DNA of 64,000 nucleotides from Antarcticimicrobium luteum. Lineage in GTDB: Bacteria > Pseudomonadota > Alphaproteobacteria > Rhodobacterales > Rhodobacteraceae. The stretch lies in the NCBI RefSeq assembly GCF_004358185.1, contig NZ_SMUV01000068.1:1-64000 (forward strand). The letters are read 5' to 3'. Made by a program: the position numbers and the translations under genes. This document shows positions 25,530 to 33,646 of the stretch, piece by piece (the stretch's first letter is position 1; the number at the start of each line of letters is the position of its first letter). The notes beneath the pieces are model-generated. The model saw nothing but the letters and a program-made list of their open reading frames with translations. It was not told where the DNA came from and searched no databases.

Positions 25530-25709
25530 CTATCCCGCGTCATCATAAGGCACGTACCTCAAGTTTGCGCCGTCCGCCTGATCAAAGCCATCGGACCATC
25601 TGGTACGGCGCATGCCGCAGATCCATTGGAACACTACGCCGACCTCGACATCTTCACCATCTACTGTCGCCCAAATAACTTCGACGGGGTAACCCGCATA
25701 ATTCTTCAT
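25530..25709 (-). CDS. Possible small protein
   Basis: 59 aa from the ATG at 25709 with AGGAG 7 nt upstream. The chain starts MKNYAGYPVEVIWATVDGED and has a plausible beta-strand pattern, then becomes irregular. It could be the 5' part of a truncated plasmid gene. Nothing recognisable; support is the ribosome site and the early composition only. Confidence 0.35.
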   Translation of the reverse strand: MKNYAGYPVEVIWATVDGEDVEVGVVFQWICGMRRTRWSDGFDQADGANLRYVPYDDAG

Positions 25710-25777
25710 GCTCAACTCCTGACCTCCATTTGGTCGGAGCCGCAGTTATCAGGTGGCAGGTATATGCCTGTACCTAT

Positions 25778-26230
25778 ATGCTTAACCAACACAAAACGGA
25801 GTTTACAAACTTGCTTTACAGGCCTCTACATATTGCGCTCTTTCTGGGCGCGGCTTCATCGGCTGTCGCTGCCGAGTGGGAGATCGGCTTGTCGCGAGGT
25901 CTGGAGACCTATGCTGCGACTGCAAACCACGGAGCTGTGCTCTTAGTTTGCGATCCTGACCGTGTCTACAACCCAAACGTGAGCCATGCGTACTTTTTGT
26001 CGCGTTTTGACGATGACCAATTCCCGCAACAAGTTGTTCTTCTCGCGGCGACCGGAGAGCAGGCTGCCTTTTCTGTGCAGGACGGGATCGCAACGCAACG
26101 CGATGCTGATCCAGCCGAATGGGCACAGCTCATCGACATGATTGAGGCGGGCGGTCAAATCGCTGTCGTGACTGCACGCGATGCCTTTACGCTGGATCAG
26201 GACGCGCTGCCCGGGCTTCGATGCCGCTGA
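25778..26230 (+). CDS. Hypothetical exported protein
   Basis: 150 aa from the ATG at 25778. A signal peptide is likely: hydrophobic IALFLGAASSAVA followed by A-EWEIG. The mature part (VLLVCDPDRVYNPNVSHAYF, then DMIEAGGQIAVVTARDAFTL) is soluble with one Cys. Its 3' end overlaps the VirC2-like gene on the other strand by 44 bp. It is unlike its neighbours in base composition. Unknown periplasmic protein, perhaps accessory to the conjugation system. Confidence 0.55.
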   Translation: MLNQHKTEFTNLLYRPLHIALFLGAASSAVAAEWEIGLSRGLETYAATANHGAVLLVCDPDRVYNPNVSHAYFLSRFDDDQFPQQVVLLAATGEQAAFSVQDGIATQRDADPAEWAQLIDMIEAGGQIAVVTARDAFTLDQDALPGLRCR

Positions 26231-26876
26231 TCTGTTGAGCGAGCTCTTCGATCTCGGATCTGAGCAGCGCCTTGCCGAATGCGGATAACAGTTGCGTCAC
26301 CCCATAGACTTTGAGCGGGTCATCAATGCTTGTCTGCAACGCCGCCACATGGGCGGCGTCGAGCCTGATCATCGATTTCATGAAGGGGGCACCAGTGCCT
26401 TTGGACTCGGCCAGGCGTGGTCGTGCAGCGGAGGCAACCTCATGCCAGGTCGCGGTGTTGCGCAGTTTTTGCATGCGGGCGCGAACCGCTTTTACCAAGG
26501 CACGCCGAACGTAGTCCGGATCAAGGCCAGATCGTTCTGCTAGCGCCTCAATCCGTGCCTGATCCTCAGCTCCGATGCGCACGTAATAGGTTCGAGACTG
26601 CCCTCCGGTGCTATTACTGCAAGCATCATCCCCCAACGGCTGGGTGGATACCCCTGAGTTGATGCGCGCCGTTTCAGCCGAGGCTGCCTGTTCCCCTTTC
26701 CGGGGTTCTTTCTCGTCCACCGAATTTGCCGCTAGGCCTTCTGTCGCGACCACTGCCGCCGTACTCTGATTGAACGCGGCATATTTCGTGGCGCTCGTGG
26801 CGAACTGCCGCGACCGCGCCAGCCTGTCTTCGTTCGAGACAGCGGTCCCGGACCGGCTTGGAATCTTCCTAGCCAT
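26187..26876 (-). CDS. VirC2-like conjugation accessory protein
   Basis: 229 aa from the ATG at 26876. The N-terminal 100 residues are basic or disordered. The C-terminal part holds two similar beta-helix-helix units, RTYYVRIGAEDQARIEALAE with DPDYVRRALVKAVRARM, and FMKSMIRLDAAHVAALQTSI with GVTQLLSAFGKALLRS. That matches the single-chain double ribbon-helix-helix of VirC2, which binds the overdrive/transfer origin and aids relaxosome recruitment with VirC1. The start overlaps the stop of the upstream fragment, as in virC1-virC2 operons. Assignment is by architecture and position rather than strong identity. Confidence 0.55.
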   Translation of the reverse strand: MARKIPSRSGTAVSNEDRLARSRQFATSATKYAAFNQSTAAVVATEGLAANSVDEKEPRKGEQAASAETARINSGVSTQPLGDDACSNSTGGQSRTYYVRIGAEDQARIEALAERSGLDPDYVRRALVKAVRARMQKLRNTATWHEVASAARPRLAESKGTGAPFMKSMIRLDAAHVAALQTSIDDPLKVYGVTQLLSAFGKALLRSEIEELAQQISGIEARAARPDPA

Positions 26877-27135
26877 TGGCGGAGTCCACCATGGCCTCGA
26901 TGTCGCAAAGGACATCGCCGCACAGTGTCAGGGCTGAGGAAAGATGCCCTGCCTGCAACCGATGACGAAGATCCTGTTCATAAATGTCCCGCACGTATCC
27001 CAGCGGTCCGGTCAACGGCATGCGCTGGATCGCAGTGAGATGGGGCACCGGCGTGGGCAGAAGTGGCAGGGTGGAAATCACCTCGAAGACTTCGAGGTCC
27101 TGCCGGTGAACCCTGCGTCTTGCTGCATCACGCTC
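26869..27135 (-). pseudogene. C-terminal fragment of a VirC1-like protein
   Basis: The frame is open from about 27156 to the TAG at 26869 and reads ...RRRVHRQDLEVFEVISTLPL then MPLTGPLGYVRDIYEQDLRH. There is no start codon with a ribosome site, and homology-like sequence begins abruptly at the junction with the VirD4 fragment. The stop overlaps the VirC2-like start, which is why I read it as the tail of the preceding virC1-type ParA gene. The ATPase motifs are missing. Confidence 0.4.
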
Positions 27136-27779
27136 TAAGTCATCGCCTGCGGCTCTTTATCATTTCGCAGTCGATCCCCGGTCTTGAGGGCATCTACGGC
27201 GAAACCGACCGCCGCGCGCTGCAGGCCGGTGCGGGTGTACAGATTTACATGACCCCGCAGGATGATCGCACCGCCGACGTGCTGTCCGCAGCCCTCGGCA
27301 AGCGCACGATCGTGGGCAAGACCAGATCACAGGCAACCGTGCGTAAGCTCTCGGAGAGCGCAAATATTAGCCGTCGCTCGGAAGAACGGGCGCTGGTATC
27401 CCCCGCTGAATTGCTGCGCTTCCCGCTCGACAAGGTCCTTGTCCTGCCTGAGGGGCAATATCCTATCAGGGCGGATCACATCCGTTACTATGCCGACCGA
27501 CATTTTGCGGAGATTGACAAAGCACGGCAGGGGCATGCCTTGCCCTATCCTCCTGCTGCAGCGCCAATCTCGAGCAGGCCGAAGAAGATCAAACTGGAGC
27601 GGCCCTTAGGCAGTGCGCCAGAAGCGATCTCCATGGATGACAAGGAGCTGGAGACTGTCGTGCAGTCCTATGCTGGAGCGCTGCGGGAATATGCAGAGAT
27701 GGCAAAGGCGCGGCCAAAGAGAACGCGGTCAGCTTCCGGCTTTCGGCAAGACACAGCCGAAACTGCCGGAATTTCTTAA
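27130..27779 (+). pseudogene. virD4: C-terminal fragment of type IV coupling protein VirD4
   Basis: From about 27140 the plus frame reads HRLRLFIISQSIPGLEGIYG, then GAGVQIYMTPQDDRTADVLS, PAELLRFPLDKVLVLPEGQY and PIRADHIRYYADRHF. These are the conserved last third of VirD4/TraG coupling ATPases. Walker A and B and the membrane anchor are missing, so it cannot function. A long hydrophilic tail follows. Fragment and VirC1-like piece point away from each other across a junction of a few bases near 27135, a clear deletion or inversion scar. Confidence 0.8.
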
Positions 27780-27817
27780 CCTTCTGACTTACCAGAGCGC
27801 CAGGAAAATGCAGACCT

Positions 27818-28162
27818 TTATTCTGCCAGATCGTCGAGCGCGACGTCGAGGGCATTCGCCAATGCGCGCAGTGTTGTGACCGAACCTTGTTTGCGACCGG
27901 TTTCGATCTCGGTCACGGTCACGCGGTTTACGCCCGCCTTTGCAGCCAGCGCTGCCTGTGTCAGGCCACGCAAGTCCCGGTAGACGCGCAGGGCGTTTTC
28001 GCCATTCAGCAGGCGATTTACGAATTCCGCAGGCACAAGCTCTTCCTCTCCCGCCGCCAGCGCTGCCTTGGCACGGTCAAAGCTCTGCAAATCAGCCAGA
28101 TCCTCAGCTGCAGCCTGCAGGCGGTCATACTCTTCGCGGGGGATCGTCACCATTTCGTTCAT
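27818..28162 (-). CDS. XRE-family HTH antitoxin
   Basis: 114 aa. The N-terminal part (MVTIPREEYDRLQAAAEDLA) is the toxin-binding region typical of this antitoxin type. The C-terminal HTH_3 domain reads YRDLRGLTQAALAAKAGVNR and VTVTEIETGRKQGSV. It is the second gene of a toxin-first module and lies 11 bp after the RelE-like toxin, as in higBA. It probably represses the operon by binding the perfect inverted repeat upstream of the toxin. Confidence 0.9.
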   Translation of the reverse strand: MNEMVTIPREEYDRLQAAAEDLADLQSFDRAKAALAAGEEELVPAEFVNRLLNGENALRVYRDLRGLTQAALAAKAGVNRVTVTEIETGRKQGSVTTLRALANALDVALDDLAE

Positions 28163-28173
28163 GTCATACCCTT

Positions 28174-28425
28174 TCAGTCATAGATGCCGCCGCGGGGCCC
28201 TATATCCAGAATAGCCAGGACATTGCCCTGATCATCCATGATAACACGCCAACCGCCTACCCGTAGCCGAATGCCCTCTCGCCCCTTGAGGGACTTCACA
28301 TTGTTGGCCTGCGAGCCTGGGTCTTGCGCATAGGCCTCGATCTTGGAGCGGATCAGTGTGGCAGTGTTCACAGGTATTCGGCGCAACGCTTTGATCGCGG
28401 CTTTCGTATAGCTGATCTGCTTCAT
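28174..28425 (-). CDS. RelE/ParE-family toxin
   Basis: 83 aa from the ATG at 28425. Family pattern: ISYTKAAIKALRRIPVNTAT, then KIEAYAQDPGSQANNVKSLK, GIRLRVGGWRVIMDDQGNVL and the closing DIGPRGGIY. The family's R-x-R..WR core is kept. RelE-like toxins cut mRNA at the ribosome. The start codon lies 1 nt from an operator arm and has no ribosome site, so leaderless translation or an upstream start (28512) must be considered. Confidence 0.9.
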   Translation of the reverse strand: MKQISYTKAAIKALRRIPVNTATLIRSKIEAYAQDPGSQANNVKSLKGREGIRLRVGGWRVIMDDQGNVLAILDIGPRGGIYD

Positions 28426-28426
28426 G

Positions 28427-28484
28427 ATGTAGCTTTGGGCGACATATCCGCCAAAGTCAAGTAAAATGTCGCCCAAAGCTACAT
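28427..28484. promoter_or_regulatory. Perfect 19-bp inverted repeat, toxin-antitoxin operator
   Basis: ATGTAGCTTTGGGCGACAT (28427-28445) and its exact complement at 28466-28484, spacer 20 bp, stand directly before the toxin start codon. Size and position are those of an autoregulatory operator for the HTH antitoxin. Confidence 0.8.
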
Positions 28485-28714
28485 TTGCGCTCGAAATGAA
28501 ACGATCGCGCAACCTGTTCTGTGATGCCGGAGATAAATCTACTTTTGGCGCTGTTTACGCCGAAGGCAGACCTCGCCACTGAACTCAGGTTCGCCATATC
28601 CCCTCCGGGTTGTTGTCTCGGTAAACCAATTCATTTCCCTTTACCGGGTGGAGTACTCTGCTGAGCAGCATTGCGGTACACAGGGTCACATCCGACGCGG
28701 ACCAACAGATCCCT

Positions 28715-29713
28715 TCAGGGAGTCGGGCTATCCGGCACCCACACCTGTTCGACCCCACGCCGCCCGTCCTTCCGCCCAAGCTGTACCACGACGTCGATGC
28801 TGGACGCAGCATAGCGCCTTACCTCCTCAAAACTCATATTGATGCCCACCGACATGACCATGAGGGCAAGGCGGTCGAGCGCCTTCTGCGCGGTATCGGC
28901 GTGAATTGTGGTGAAAGAGCCGGAATGGCCGGTGTTGATCGCGTCGAGGAAGGTCTTGCACTCATCGCCGCGCAGCTCACCAAGAATGATCCGGTCAGGA
29001 CGCATGCGCAAAGAGGTCTCGAGCAACTTGGCCGCGGTGCGTTCGCTTGAGGGGATACGGTCAGCCTTGAGCATCGCGCGATTGGGTTGCGGCGGGAAGA
29101 GCTCAAACGCGTCCTCGATGGTCACGATACGCTCCGTCTCGGTCACCAGCGCGAGAAGCGCCCGAGCAAAAGTCGTTTTGCCCGTGGACGTACCGCCGCT
29201 GATCATGATGTTCAGCCGCTCATCGATGCAGAGTTTCATGGCGGCTCGAATATCCCCTGCCTGGGTCAGTGCGATCACCCGTTCGGCTTTTGCCTGTCGT
29301 TCGGCGTCCAGGTCCACCAGTGCACCGTGCAACAGGCCGATGTCGCTCAAGGTGAGTTGGTCTTCACTATAGCGGCGCAAGGTGATCGACGGCCCGCCAT
29401 CCACGACCGGTGGATAGACGACCTGTGCCCGGATCGGTTTGCCGTTCATCTCGATCTTGCCGGAGACCAGCGGCTTTTTCTCGCTGATCTGTCCGTGGGT
29501 GGCGCTGGCAATGGACGTTGCAAGGTCCCGAGCTTGCGCAGGGGAGTAGAACAGGCCCTCGAGGCCAACCATATGCTCAGCCCCCCGCGTTTCCACCCAG
29601 ACCTTTCCATCGGGATTGATGGCTATTTCGACCACGGCGGGATCGGAGAGCGGTGCAGCCAGCGGTTTTAGATATGTTGAAAGAAAACTGGTTTTTTCTG
29701 CCGCCTGGTTCAT
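28715..29713 (-). CDS. virB11: VirB11-family ATPase of a type IV secretion system
   Basis: 332 aa from the ATG at 29713. The N-terminal domain is followed by the RecA-like domain: Walker A SGGTSTGKTT at 172-181, the His box IHADTAQKALDRLALM, the Asp box VTIEDAFELFPP and LRMRPDRIILGELRG. VirB11 is the hexameric cytoplasmic ATPase that powers pilus assembly and DNA transfer. It appears intact, but most partners are deleted. An upstream GTG at 29794 would add 27 residues reading through an inverted-repeat structure; I prefer the internal ATG. Confidence 0.92.
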   Translation of the reverse strand: MNQAAEKTSFLSTYLKPLAAPLSDPAVVEIAINPDGKVWVETRGAEHMVGLEGLFYSPAQARDLATSIASATHGQISEKKPLVSGKIEMNGKPIRAQVVYPPVVDGGPSITLRRYSEDQLTLSDIGLLHGALVDLDAERQAKAERVIALTQAGDIRAAMKLCIDERLNIMISGGTSTGKTTFARALLALVTETERIVTIEDAFELFPPQPNRAMLKADRIPSSERTAAKLLETSLRMRPDRIILGELRGDECKTFLDAINTGHSGSFTTIHADTAQKALDRLALMVMSVGINMSFEEVRRYAASSIDVVVQLGRKDGRRGVEQVWVPDSPTP

Positions 29714-29730
29714 GGCTGGCCGCCTGTGCA

Positions 29731-29818
29731 TTTCAGGTTTGTGTTGCGTCGAAACACGCTGCCTCTCCCTTCGGTCGAACGCGTGTTTCGACACATGATT
29801 ATTTTGTCGAACCTGAAA
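29731..29818. repeat. Nested inverted repeats between virB10 remnant and virB11
   Basis: Outer arms TTTCAGGTT (29731-29739) and AACCTGAAA (29810-29818) enclose inner arms GTCGAAACACGC (29748-29759) and GCGTGTTTCGAC (29781-29792). All arms are perfect. In intact virB operons these two genes usually abut. The 88-bp structure looks inserted: a MITE-like element, recombination site or regulatory cruciform. Confidence 0.65.
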
Positions 29819-29823
29819 CGCAC

Positions 29824-30205
29824 TTAATAGAACTCGAGATCACGGTCGGCGATCACACTGATCGCAGCACCCGGCTGGACCGAGATAACCGGAGGCAGGG
29901 TGGCATATTCGCCGATCACCGCATCGGTGGCCTGCGCAAAACTGCCCGCGACATCCTCTGCAATTTCTGATCTGGTCTCGGAGCTGGCCTCGGATGCGGC
30001 GATTGCCGGTCCTGCGCCGATGATCGAGAGCAATGCGGCTGTGCCAAAGCGCAGCCCAAAGCGGGAGTTCACGGAGCCCGTCACGCCCGACCGGCCCTGA
30101 TCGTCCGCGCCAAATGCGGCGAGCTGAACCGATTGCCCCTCGGGTGTGACGATGCGTGACCAGCCAACCAGAATGCGGGCCTGGAGGTCTCTGCGGCCTG
30201 TCAGA
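29824..30205 (-). pseudogene. virB10: C-terminal fragment of VirB10
   Basis: About 125 aa. VGWSRIVTPEGQSVQLAAFG, then DDQGRSGVTGSVNSRFGLRF and the closing VISVQPGAAISVIADRDLEF form the C-terminal beta-barrel of VirB10/TrbI proteins. VirB10 spans both membranes and normally has about 400 aa; its membrane anchor and proline-rich part are absent. The fragment begins inside the last codons of virB2, so one deletion removed everything from after virB2 (virB3 to virB9) into virB10. Confidence 0.85.
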
Positions 30206-30490
30206 TCAAGGGGCCGCAAAGCCGTCGATGATGGTCTCGGCCGAAAAGATCAGCACCACGCCGACAAACACGGCGACGAAAATCGGCCAGTTGAGGCGCC
30301 CGAAAAACATCATGACACCGGACCCCACGAGAGCGAGCACGCCGAGGCCACGACCGATCGGACCCGTCACCGCGTCGATGATGTTGTCGATCATGTCAGA
30401 GACGGGGCTGAGGTCCTGCGCGAGCGCCGGGGCGGCGGCCAACATCAGCAACGCGGCCAATGCCGCCCGGGTATAGTCAATACGTTTCAT
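30206..30490 (-). CDS. virB2: VirB2-type pilin
   Basis: 94 aa. A long signal peptide ends ALAQ-DLSPV. Two hydrophobic helices follow ([39 protein letters not shown]) separated by a short polar loop, the TrbC/VirB2 layout. VirB2 is the major T-pilus subunit. The ATG overlaps the virB1 stop. The final residues come from the deletion junction with virB10, so the extreme C-terminus may not be original. Confidence 0.88.
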   Translation of the reverse strand: MKRIDYTRAALAALLMLAAAPALAQDLSPVSDMIDNIIDAVTGPIGRGLGVLALVGSGVMMFFGRLNWPIFVAVFVGVVLIFSAETIIDGFAAP

Positions 30491-31149
30491 ATCTGGTCTC
30501 CGATGGATTGGGCATAGACGGCCATGACCTTGCGGACATGGCCTTGGGTTTCGCGGTAGGGGGGCACACCGCCGTGACGCGCCACGGCTTCGGGGCCGGC
30601 GTTATAGGCCGCGAGCGCAAGCTGCGGTGTGCCGAAACGATCAAGTTGTGTCAGCAAGTAGCGGGCGGATCCATGCAGGTTTTGCTCAGAATCATGCGGA
30701 TCGACTCCAAGCACGCGCGCGGTGTCCGGCATCAACTGCCCAAGCCCGATTGCGCCGACATGCGACCGCGCGCCTGGATCAAATGCGCTTTCAATAGCGA
30801 TGTTGGCGCGAAAGAATGCAAGCCAGTCGCGAGAGGTCATCCCGGCCCTGCGCAGGGCCGGGTGGTCCGCATAGACCGAGCCCACATCGAGGATCATAGC
30901 CTCGATTTCGGGACAACCTGATGGGACCTGAGATTTAGAAAGTCGTGGTGAAGAAAGAGGGGCTACCTCAGCACGTGCGACAACGTCGCTTTGCTCGGGT
31001 TGAGGCCTTGCGAAGTCGAGAACGCTGCTGGTCAGTCGACCAGCACGCTCTGGAGCATCGAGATCGATAACGGATTGTGCATAAGAGGAAGGGCCTGAAA
31101 GACCCCAGAGAACGAGGCTAGCCGCTGATAGGATACCTTGTCGTCTCAA
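30487..31149 (-). CDS. virB1: VirB1-type lytic transglycosylase
   Basis: 220 aa with a signal peptide ending SSYAQ. The SLT domain starts near residue 110: the catalytic Glu120 in [15 protein letters not shown], followed by [20 protein letters not shown] and [20 protein letters not shown]. It opens the peptidoglycan for T4SS assembly. It is the first conserved gene of the collapsed virB operon and overlaps both the upstream hypothetical gene (32 bp) and virB2 (4 bp). Confidence 0.92.
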   Translation of the reverse strand: MRRQGILSAASLVLWGLSGPSSYAQSVIDLDAPERAGRLTSSVLDFARPQPEQSDVVARAEVAPLSSPRLSKSQVPSGCPEIEAMILDVGSVYADHPALRRAGMTSRDWLAFFRANIAIESAFDPGARSHVGAIGLGQLMPDTARVLGVDPHDSEQNLHGSARYLLTQLDRFGTPQLALAAYNAGPEAVARHGGVPPYRETQGHVRKVMAVYAQSIGDQI

Positions 31150-31459
31150 ACTCCCACGTGCCTCTCTCGCCCTCTCGGAGGGGGCAACTGAACACCTTCG
31201 CGCCGAGCTCCAGGCAGAAGCTCATGAGCCCTGCTGCGGTCTTGAAGACGCGTGGTTTCAGATCCCGGTTGGTCACATAGACCGACCGGTGCACACCGCC
31301 TTGACCGTCATTGGAGCAGACGAAAACTGTCCAGCCACCCCTATGCGTATTGCCGCCCTTTTCCGGGGCTTCAACGCATTCCACCTCGATCCATGCCCCA
31401 CCCTCGATCGCCTCTTGCATGTGCGATGTTAGGATCACGGGGTATTTTGTTCCTGCCAT
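31118..31459 (-). CDS. Hypothetical protein upstream of virB1
   Basis: 113 aa from the ATG at 31459. Landmarks are [20 protein letters not shown], then [20 protein letters not shown] and [20 protein letters not shown]. No known domain. It looks like a small basic cytoplasmic protein. It overlaps virB1 by 32 bp and is probably the first gene of that operon; similar small genes precede virB1 on roseobacter plasmids. Confidence 0.65.
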   Translation of the reverse strand: MAGTKYPVILTSHMQEAIEGGAWIEVECVEAPEKGGNTHRGGWTVFVCSNDGQGGVHRSVYVTNRDLKPRVFKTAAGLMSFCLELGAKVFSCPLREGERGTWEFETTRYPISG

Positions 31460-31656
31460 TTTGCCTCCGAAGGAAAGAAGTTCCTCCGGAAGTAACCTGC
31501 TTTTGCACCGCTTCAAACAGTGTATGTCACAGGATATGCGGCGGCGTAGCGGAAAATATGTTAGAGGGTCAATAGATATCTTTTGATTGATTGCGATATT
31601 TTTTCGGTGATAGGTCGAGCACACGATTCGCCCCCAGATTGTCGGGAGACCACCAG

Positions 31657-31926
31657 ATGTCGCGGTTACTGGTATGTACCACACTCATCGTCCTTGCGAT
31701 CCCAGCAAACGCCGAGACGCTGGCGATGGACTGCGTGTTGCCGTTGCGGCCGGCGCTGTCGGCTTCGCCTGCGCTCCTGAACGAGTACGGCGACGACATC
31801 AGAGCCGAGTTCAACGCCTACTTCGATGAGGCACAAACCTATTTGAATTGCCTTGCTGGGGCATCGGCTTCTGCGCAGGCCGAAGTCCGTCTTGTGCTTG
31901 ACGCTTACCGGGAGATGTTCCAATGA
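31657..31926 (+). CDS. Small exported hypothetical protein
   Basis: 89 aa from the ATG at 31657. The signal peptide MSRLLVCTTLIVLAIPANA ends before ETLAMD. The mature part is about 70 aa, acidic, with two Cys that could form a disulfide, and an amphipathic helical middle (DDIRAEFNAYFDEAQTYLNC). It is divergent from the virB operon and followed by another exported protein, so perhaps a T4SS accessory or surface-exclusion-type factor. This is a guess from position. Confidence 0.6.
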   Translation: MSRLLVCTTLIVLAIPANAETLAMDCVLPLRPALSASPALLNEYGDDIRAEFNAYFDEAQTYLNCLAGASASAQAEVRLVLDAYREMFQ

Positions 31927-32011
31927 AACGACGCACAAAATATGTCAGTAATTGTGACTCAATTAACATAAGTCTTATTATACGACAACAGGTTAGCGGC
32001 GGCGCTCTGTC

Positions 32012-32665
32012 ATGAGGCGGCTCCTCTCAACGGCCGCGATCATCGCAATCGGCCTCATGCCGCTTGCTGCCAAACCCGCTACCGCACAAGGCTACCAGAT
32101 CGATTGTGCAATCCTCTTGTGCCTCGCAGGCGGTTGGCCGCCTTCGGTCCCATGTGCCCGCGCGCGCGCAGAGTTTATTCGCCGCATTACGCCCTGGCCG
32201 GTAGAGCCACCGCTGCAGATCTGGCGCTGCCCAATGCGTGCGGCGTTGGAAGCGCCGGACCCGGTCGAGCGCCTCTACAGGTTGGCGGGGTTTAATCCCG
32301 GGCCAGCAGTCTCCCTGCCCCCTGAGCGAGAAACGCTCCAGCTCGCCCAAGCTGTCGGGCGTGGTGCGGATATCGACGTGACCGACCCAGCGTTTGATTT
32401 CATCCGCTCCATCGATGTTTTCCAAGTCACTGCGGAACAAGACAGGGGCCGTGGCGAGTGCAACCGATATGCTTCCGTGCGGCACGGCACCTATGATCAG
32501 GACGGCCAATTTCGGTGGCAAAACAGCTCTGTAAGCGCCCTTCCTCCAGCTTTCCGGGGGACAGAGCGGTACAGTCAGAATTGTCCCTCGATCTGGGTCC
32601 GCGCTGTGTTCGTGGATTGGAAGGACCTTGAGGGCACCTATGGCTTCGAACAGGTCAACTATTGA
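32012..32665 (+). CDS. Exported conserved hypothetical protein of T4SS plasmids
   Basis: 217 aa. The signal peptide MRRLLSTAAIIAIGLMPLAA ends at PATA-QGYQ. The mature chain has four or more Cys: IDCAILLCLAGGWPPSVPCA with ARAEFIRRITPWPVEPPLQI. This Cys pattern recurs in proteins encoded near virB operons of Rhodobacterales. It is probably a disulfide-bonded periplasmic protein. The function is not established. It ends shortly before a transposase fragment. Confidence 0.7.
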   Translation: MRRLLSTAAIIAIGLMPLAAKPATAQGYQIDCAILLCLAGGWPPSVPCARARAEFIRRITPWPVEPPLQIWRCPMRAALEAPDPVERLYRLAGFNPGPAVSLPPERETLQLAQAVGRGADIDVTDPAFDFIRSIDVFQVTAEQDRGRGECNRYASVRHGTYDQDGQFRWQNSSVSALPPAFRGTERYSQNCPSIWVRAVFVDWKDLEGTYGFEQVNY

Positions 32666-32785
32666 TCTCAAACAGGCACAAGGAATCGAAACTGAGTTCA
32701 TGACACTCCCAACCCTGCTGCGGTTTTCACGGACGACGAGCGCCACCTGCTCGAACACGCAACGCCGGACAGAAAGCGCCGGCAC

Positions 32786-32935
32786 CGCACGACTTTGAGT
32801 TCTATGTTAGGGCAGTCGCACGGCTCGGCGGCTATCTCGACCGAGCTTCCGACGCGCCACCGGGAACGACCGTCACCTGGCGGGGCTTCTCACGCCTCGC
32901 TGACCTCGTAGAGGGAGCCCGCATGGCAAAGCCGC
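32786..32935 (+). pseudogene. IS4-type transposase C-terminal fragment
   Basis: The plus frame reads HDFEFYVRAVARLGGYLDRA, then DAPPGTTVTWRGFSRLADL. It resembles the end of IS4/Tn5-type transposases (ARLGGYL..PPGN..WRG). The catalytic part is missing and the tail runs out of homology near 32935. It overlaps the 3' end of the convergent lipoate ligase gene, whose last residues are therefore probably transposon-derived. Confidence 0.45.
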
Positions 32936-33646
32936 CTCCGGACACGAACGCGCCCGATCAGCGATCATGCGGAGGAAGCGGTGTTGCGTGGCTTTCCTCC
33001 CCGCCAGCTGAAACAGCTCCTGCAATCCGACATGTGCCATGGCATGGATCACCCGATTTATTCCACAATCTTGATAGAAACGGTTGAGCGTCGCGATCGT
33101 GTTTTCGTCCGGGGTGCGTATCAGCATCATCGCATGGGTCTGCACGGCCATTCCCCCCGCCATCGGGCGCCAGCGCTGAGCGGTTCCGGCGAATTTCCGG
33201 CCCGTCACGATGACGTTGAACCGGCCATCACAGAAGGCCCCGGACACGGCGCCATAGCGGGAGGGTATGCCCGCATCGGAAAGCGCCTCGCAGATCGGCG
33301 CAGTCAGTCGTTTGTATGCGTCCTCAAGTGTGGATGCCGCGCCCTGCGGCTCTCGAAACATTAGCGTCAGATTGACGATACCTGGCCCCTGCGGAACCAG
33401 ATCGCCGCCGGTGGCCCGCAAATGAACCGGCCAGCCAGCGTCAGCGGCCCGCGTACAAGCGCGAGCGAACCCGGGAAGCCTGGCCATCCTTGCTGGCGCG
33501 ACCAGCGCAGGTTCGCAGGACCAAAGCCGGGCGCTGGCGGTGCGGCGTCCGGCGGCAATGTCGGCTAGGCAGCTTGCCTCCCAAGCCAATGCATCGGCAA
33601 GAGCAAGGCCTCGCACAGGGCCCGCCACCTCCGTCGTGGCGGTCAT
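32873..33646 (-). CDS. Lipoate-protein ligase-like protein (BPL/LPL fold)
   Basis: 257 aa. The family's lipoyl-AMP loop reads LRATGGDLVPQGPGIVNLTL at about residues 76-95. The conserved Lys is in VTGRKFAGTAQRWRP, and GMAVQTHAMMLI follows. The ATG overlaps the stop of the lipoyl-domain gene, so the enzyme is almost certainly dedicated to lipoylating that carrier. The last about 25 residues (CPEAALPCGLPLRGQRGVRS) overlap a transposase fragment and may be an abnormal C-terminus; the catalytic core is intact. Confidence 0.78.
   Translation of the reverse strand: MTATTEVAGPVRGLALADALAWEASCLADIAAGRRTASARLWSCEPALVAPARMARLPGFARACTRAADAGWPVHLRATGGDLVPQGPGIVNLTLMFREPQGAASTLEDAYKRLTAPICEALSDAGIPSRYGAVSGAFCDGRFNVIVTGRKFAGTAQRWRPMAGGMAVQTHAMMLIRTPDENTIATLNRFYQDCGINRVIHAMAHVGLQELFQLAGRKATQHRFLRMIADRARSCPEAALPCGLPLRGQRGVRSPAR

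Noticed and set aside
26187-31149. A functional type IV secretion system
   Set aside because: virB3 to virB9 are absent, and virB10 and virD4 are fragments.
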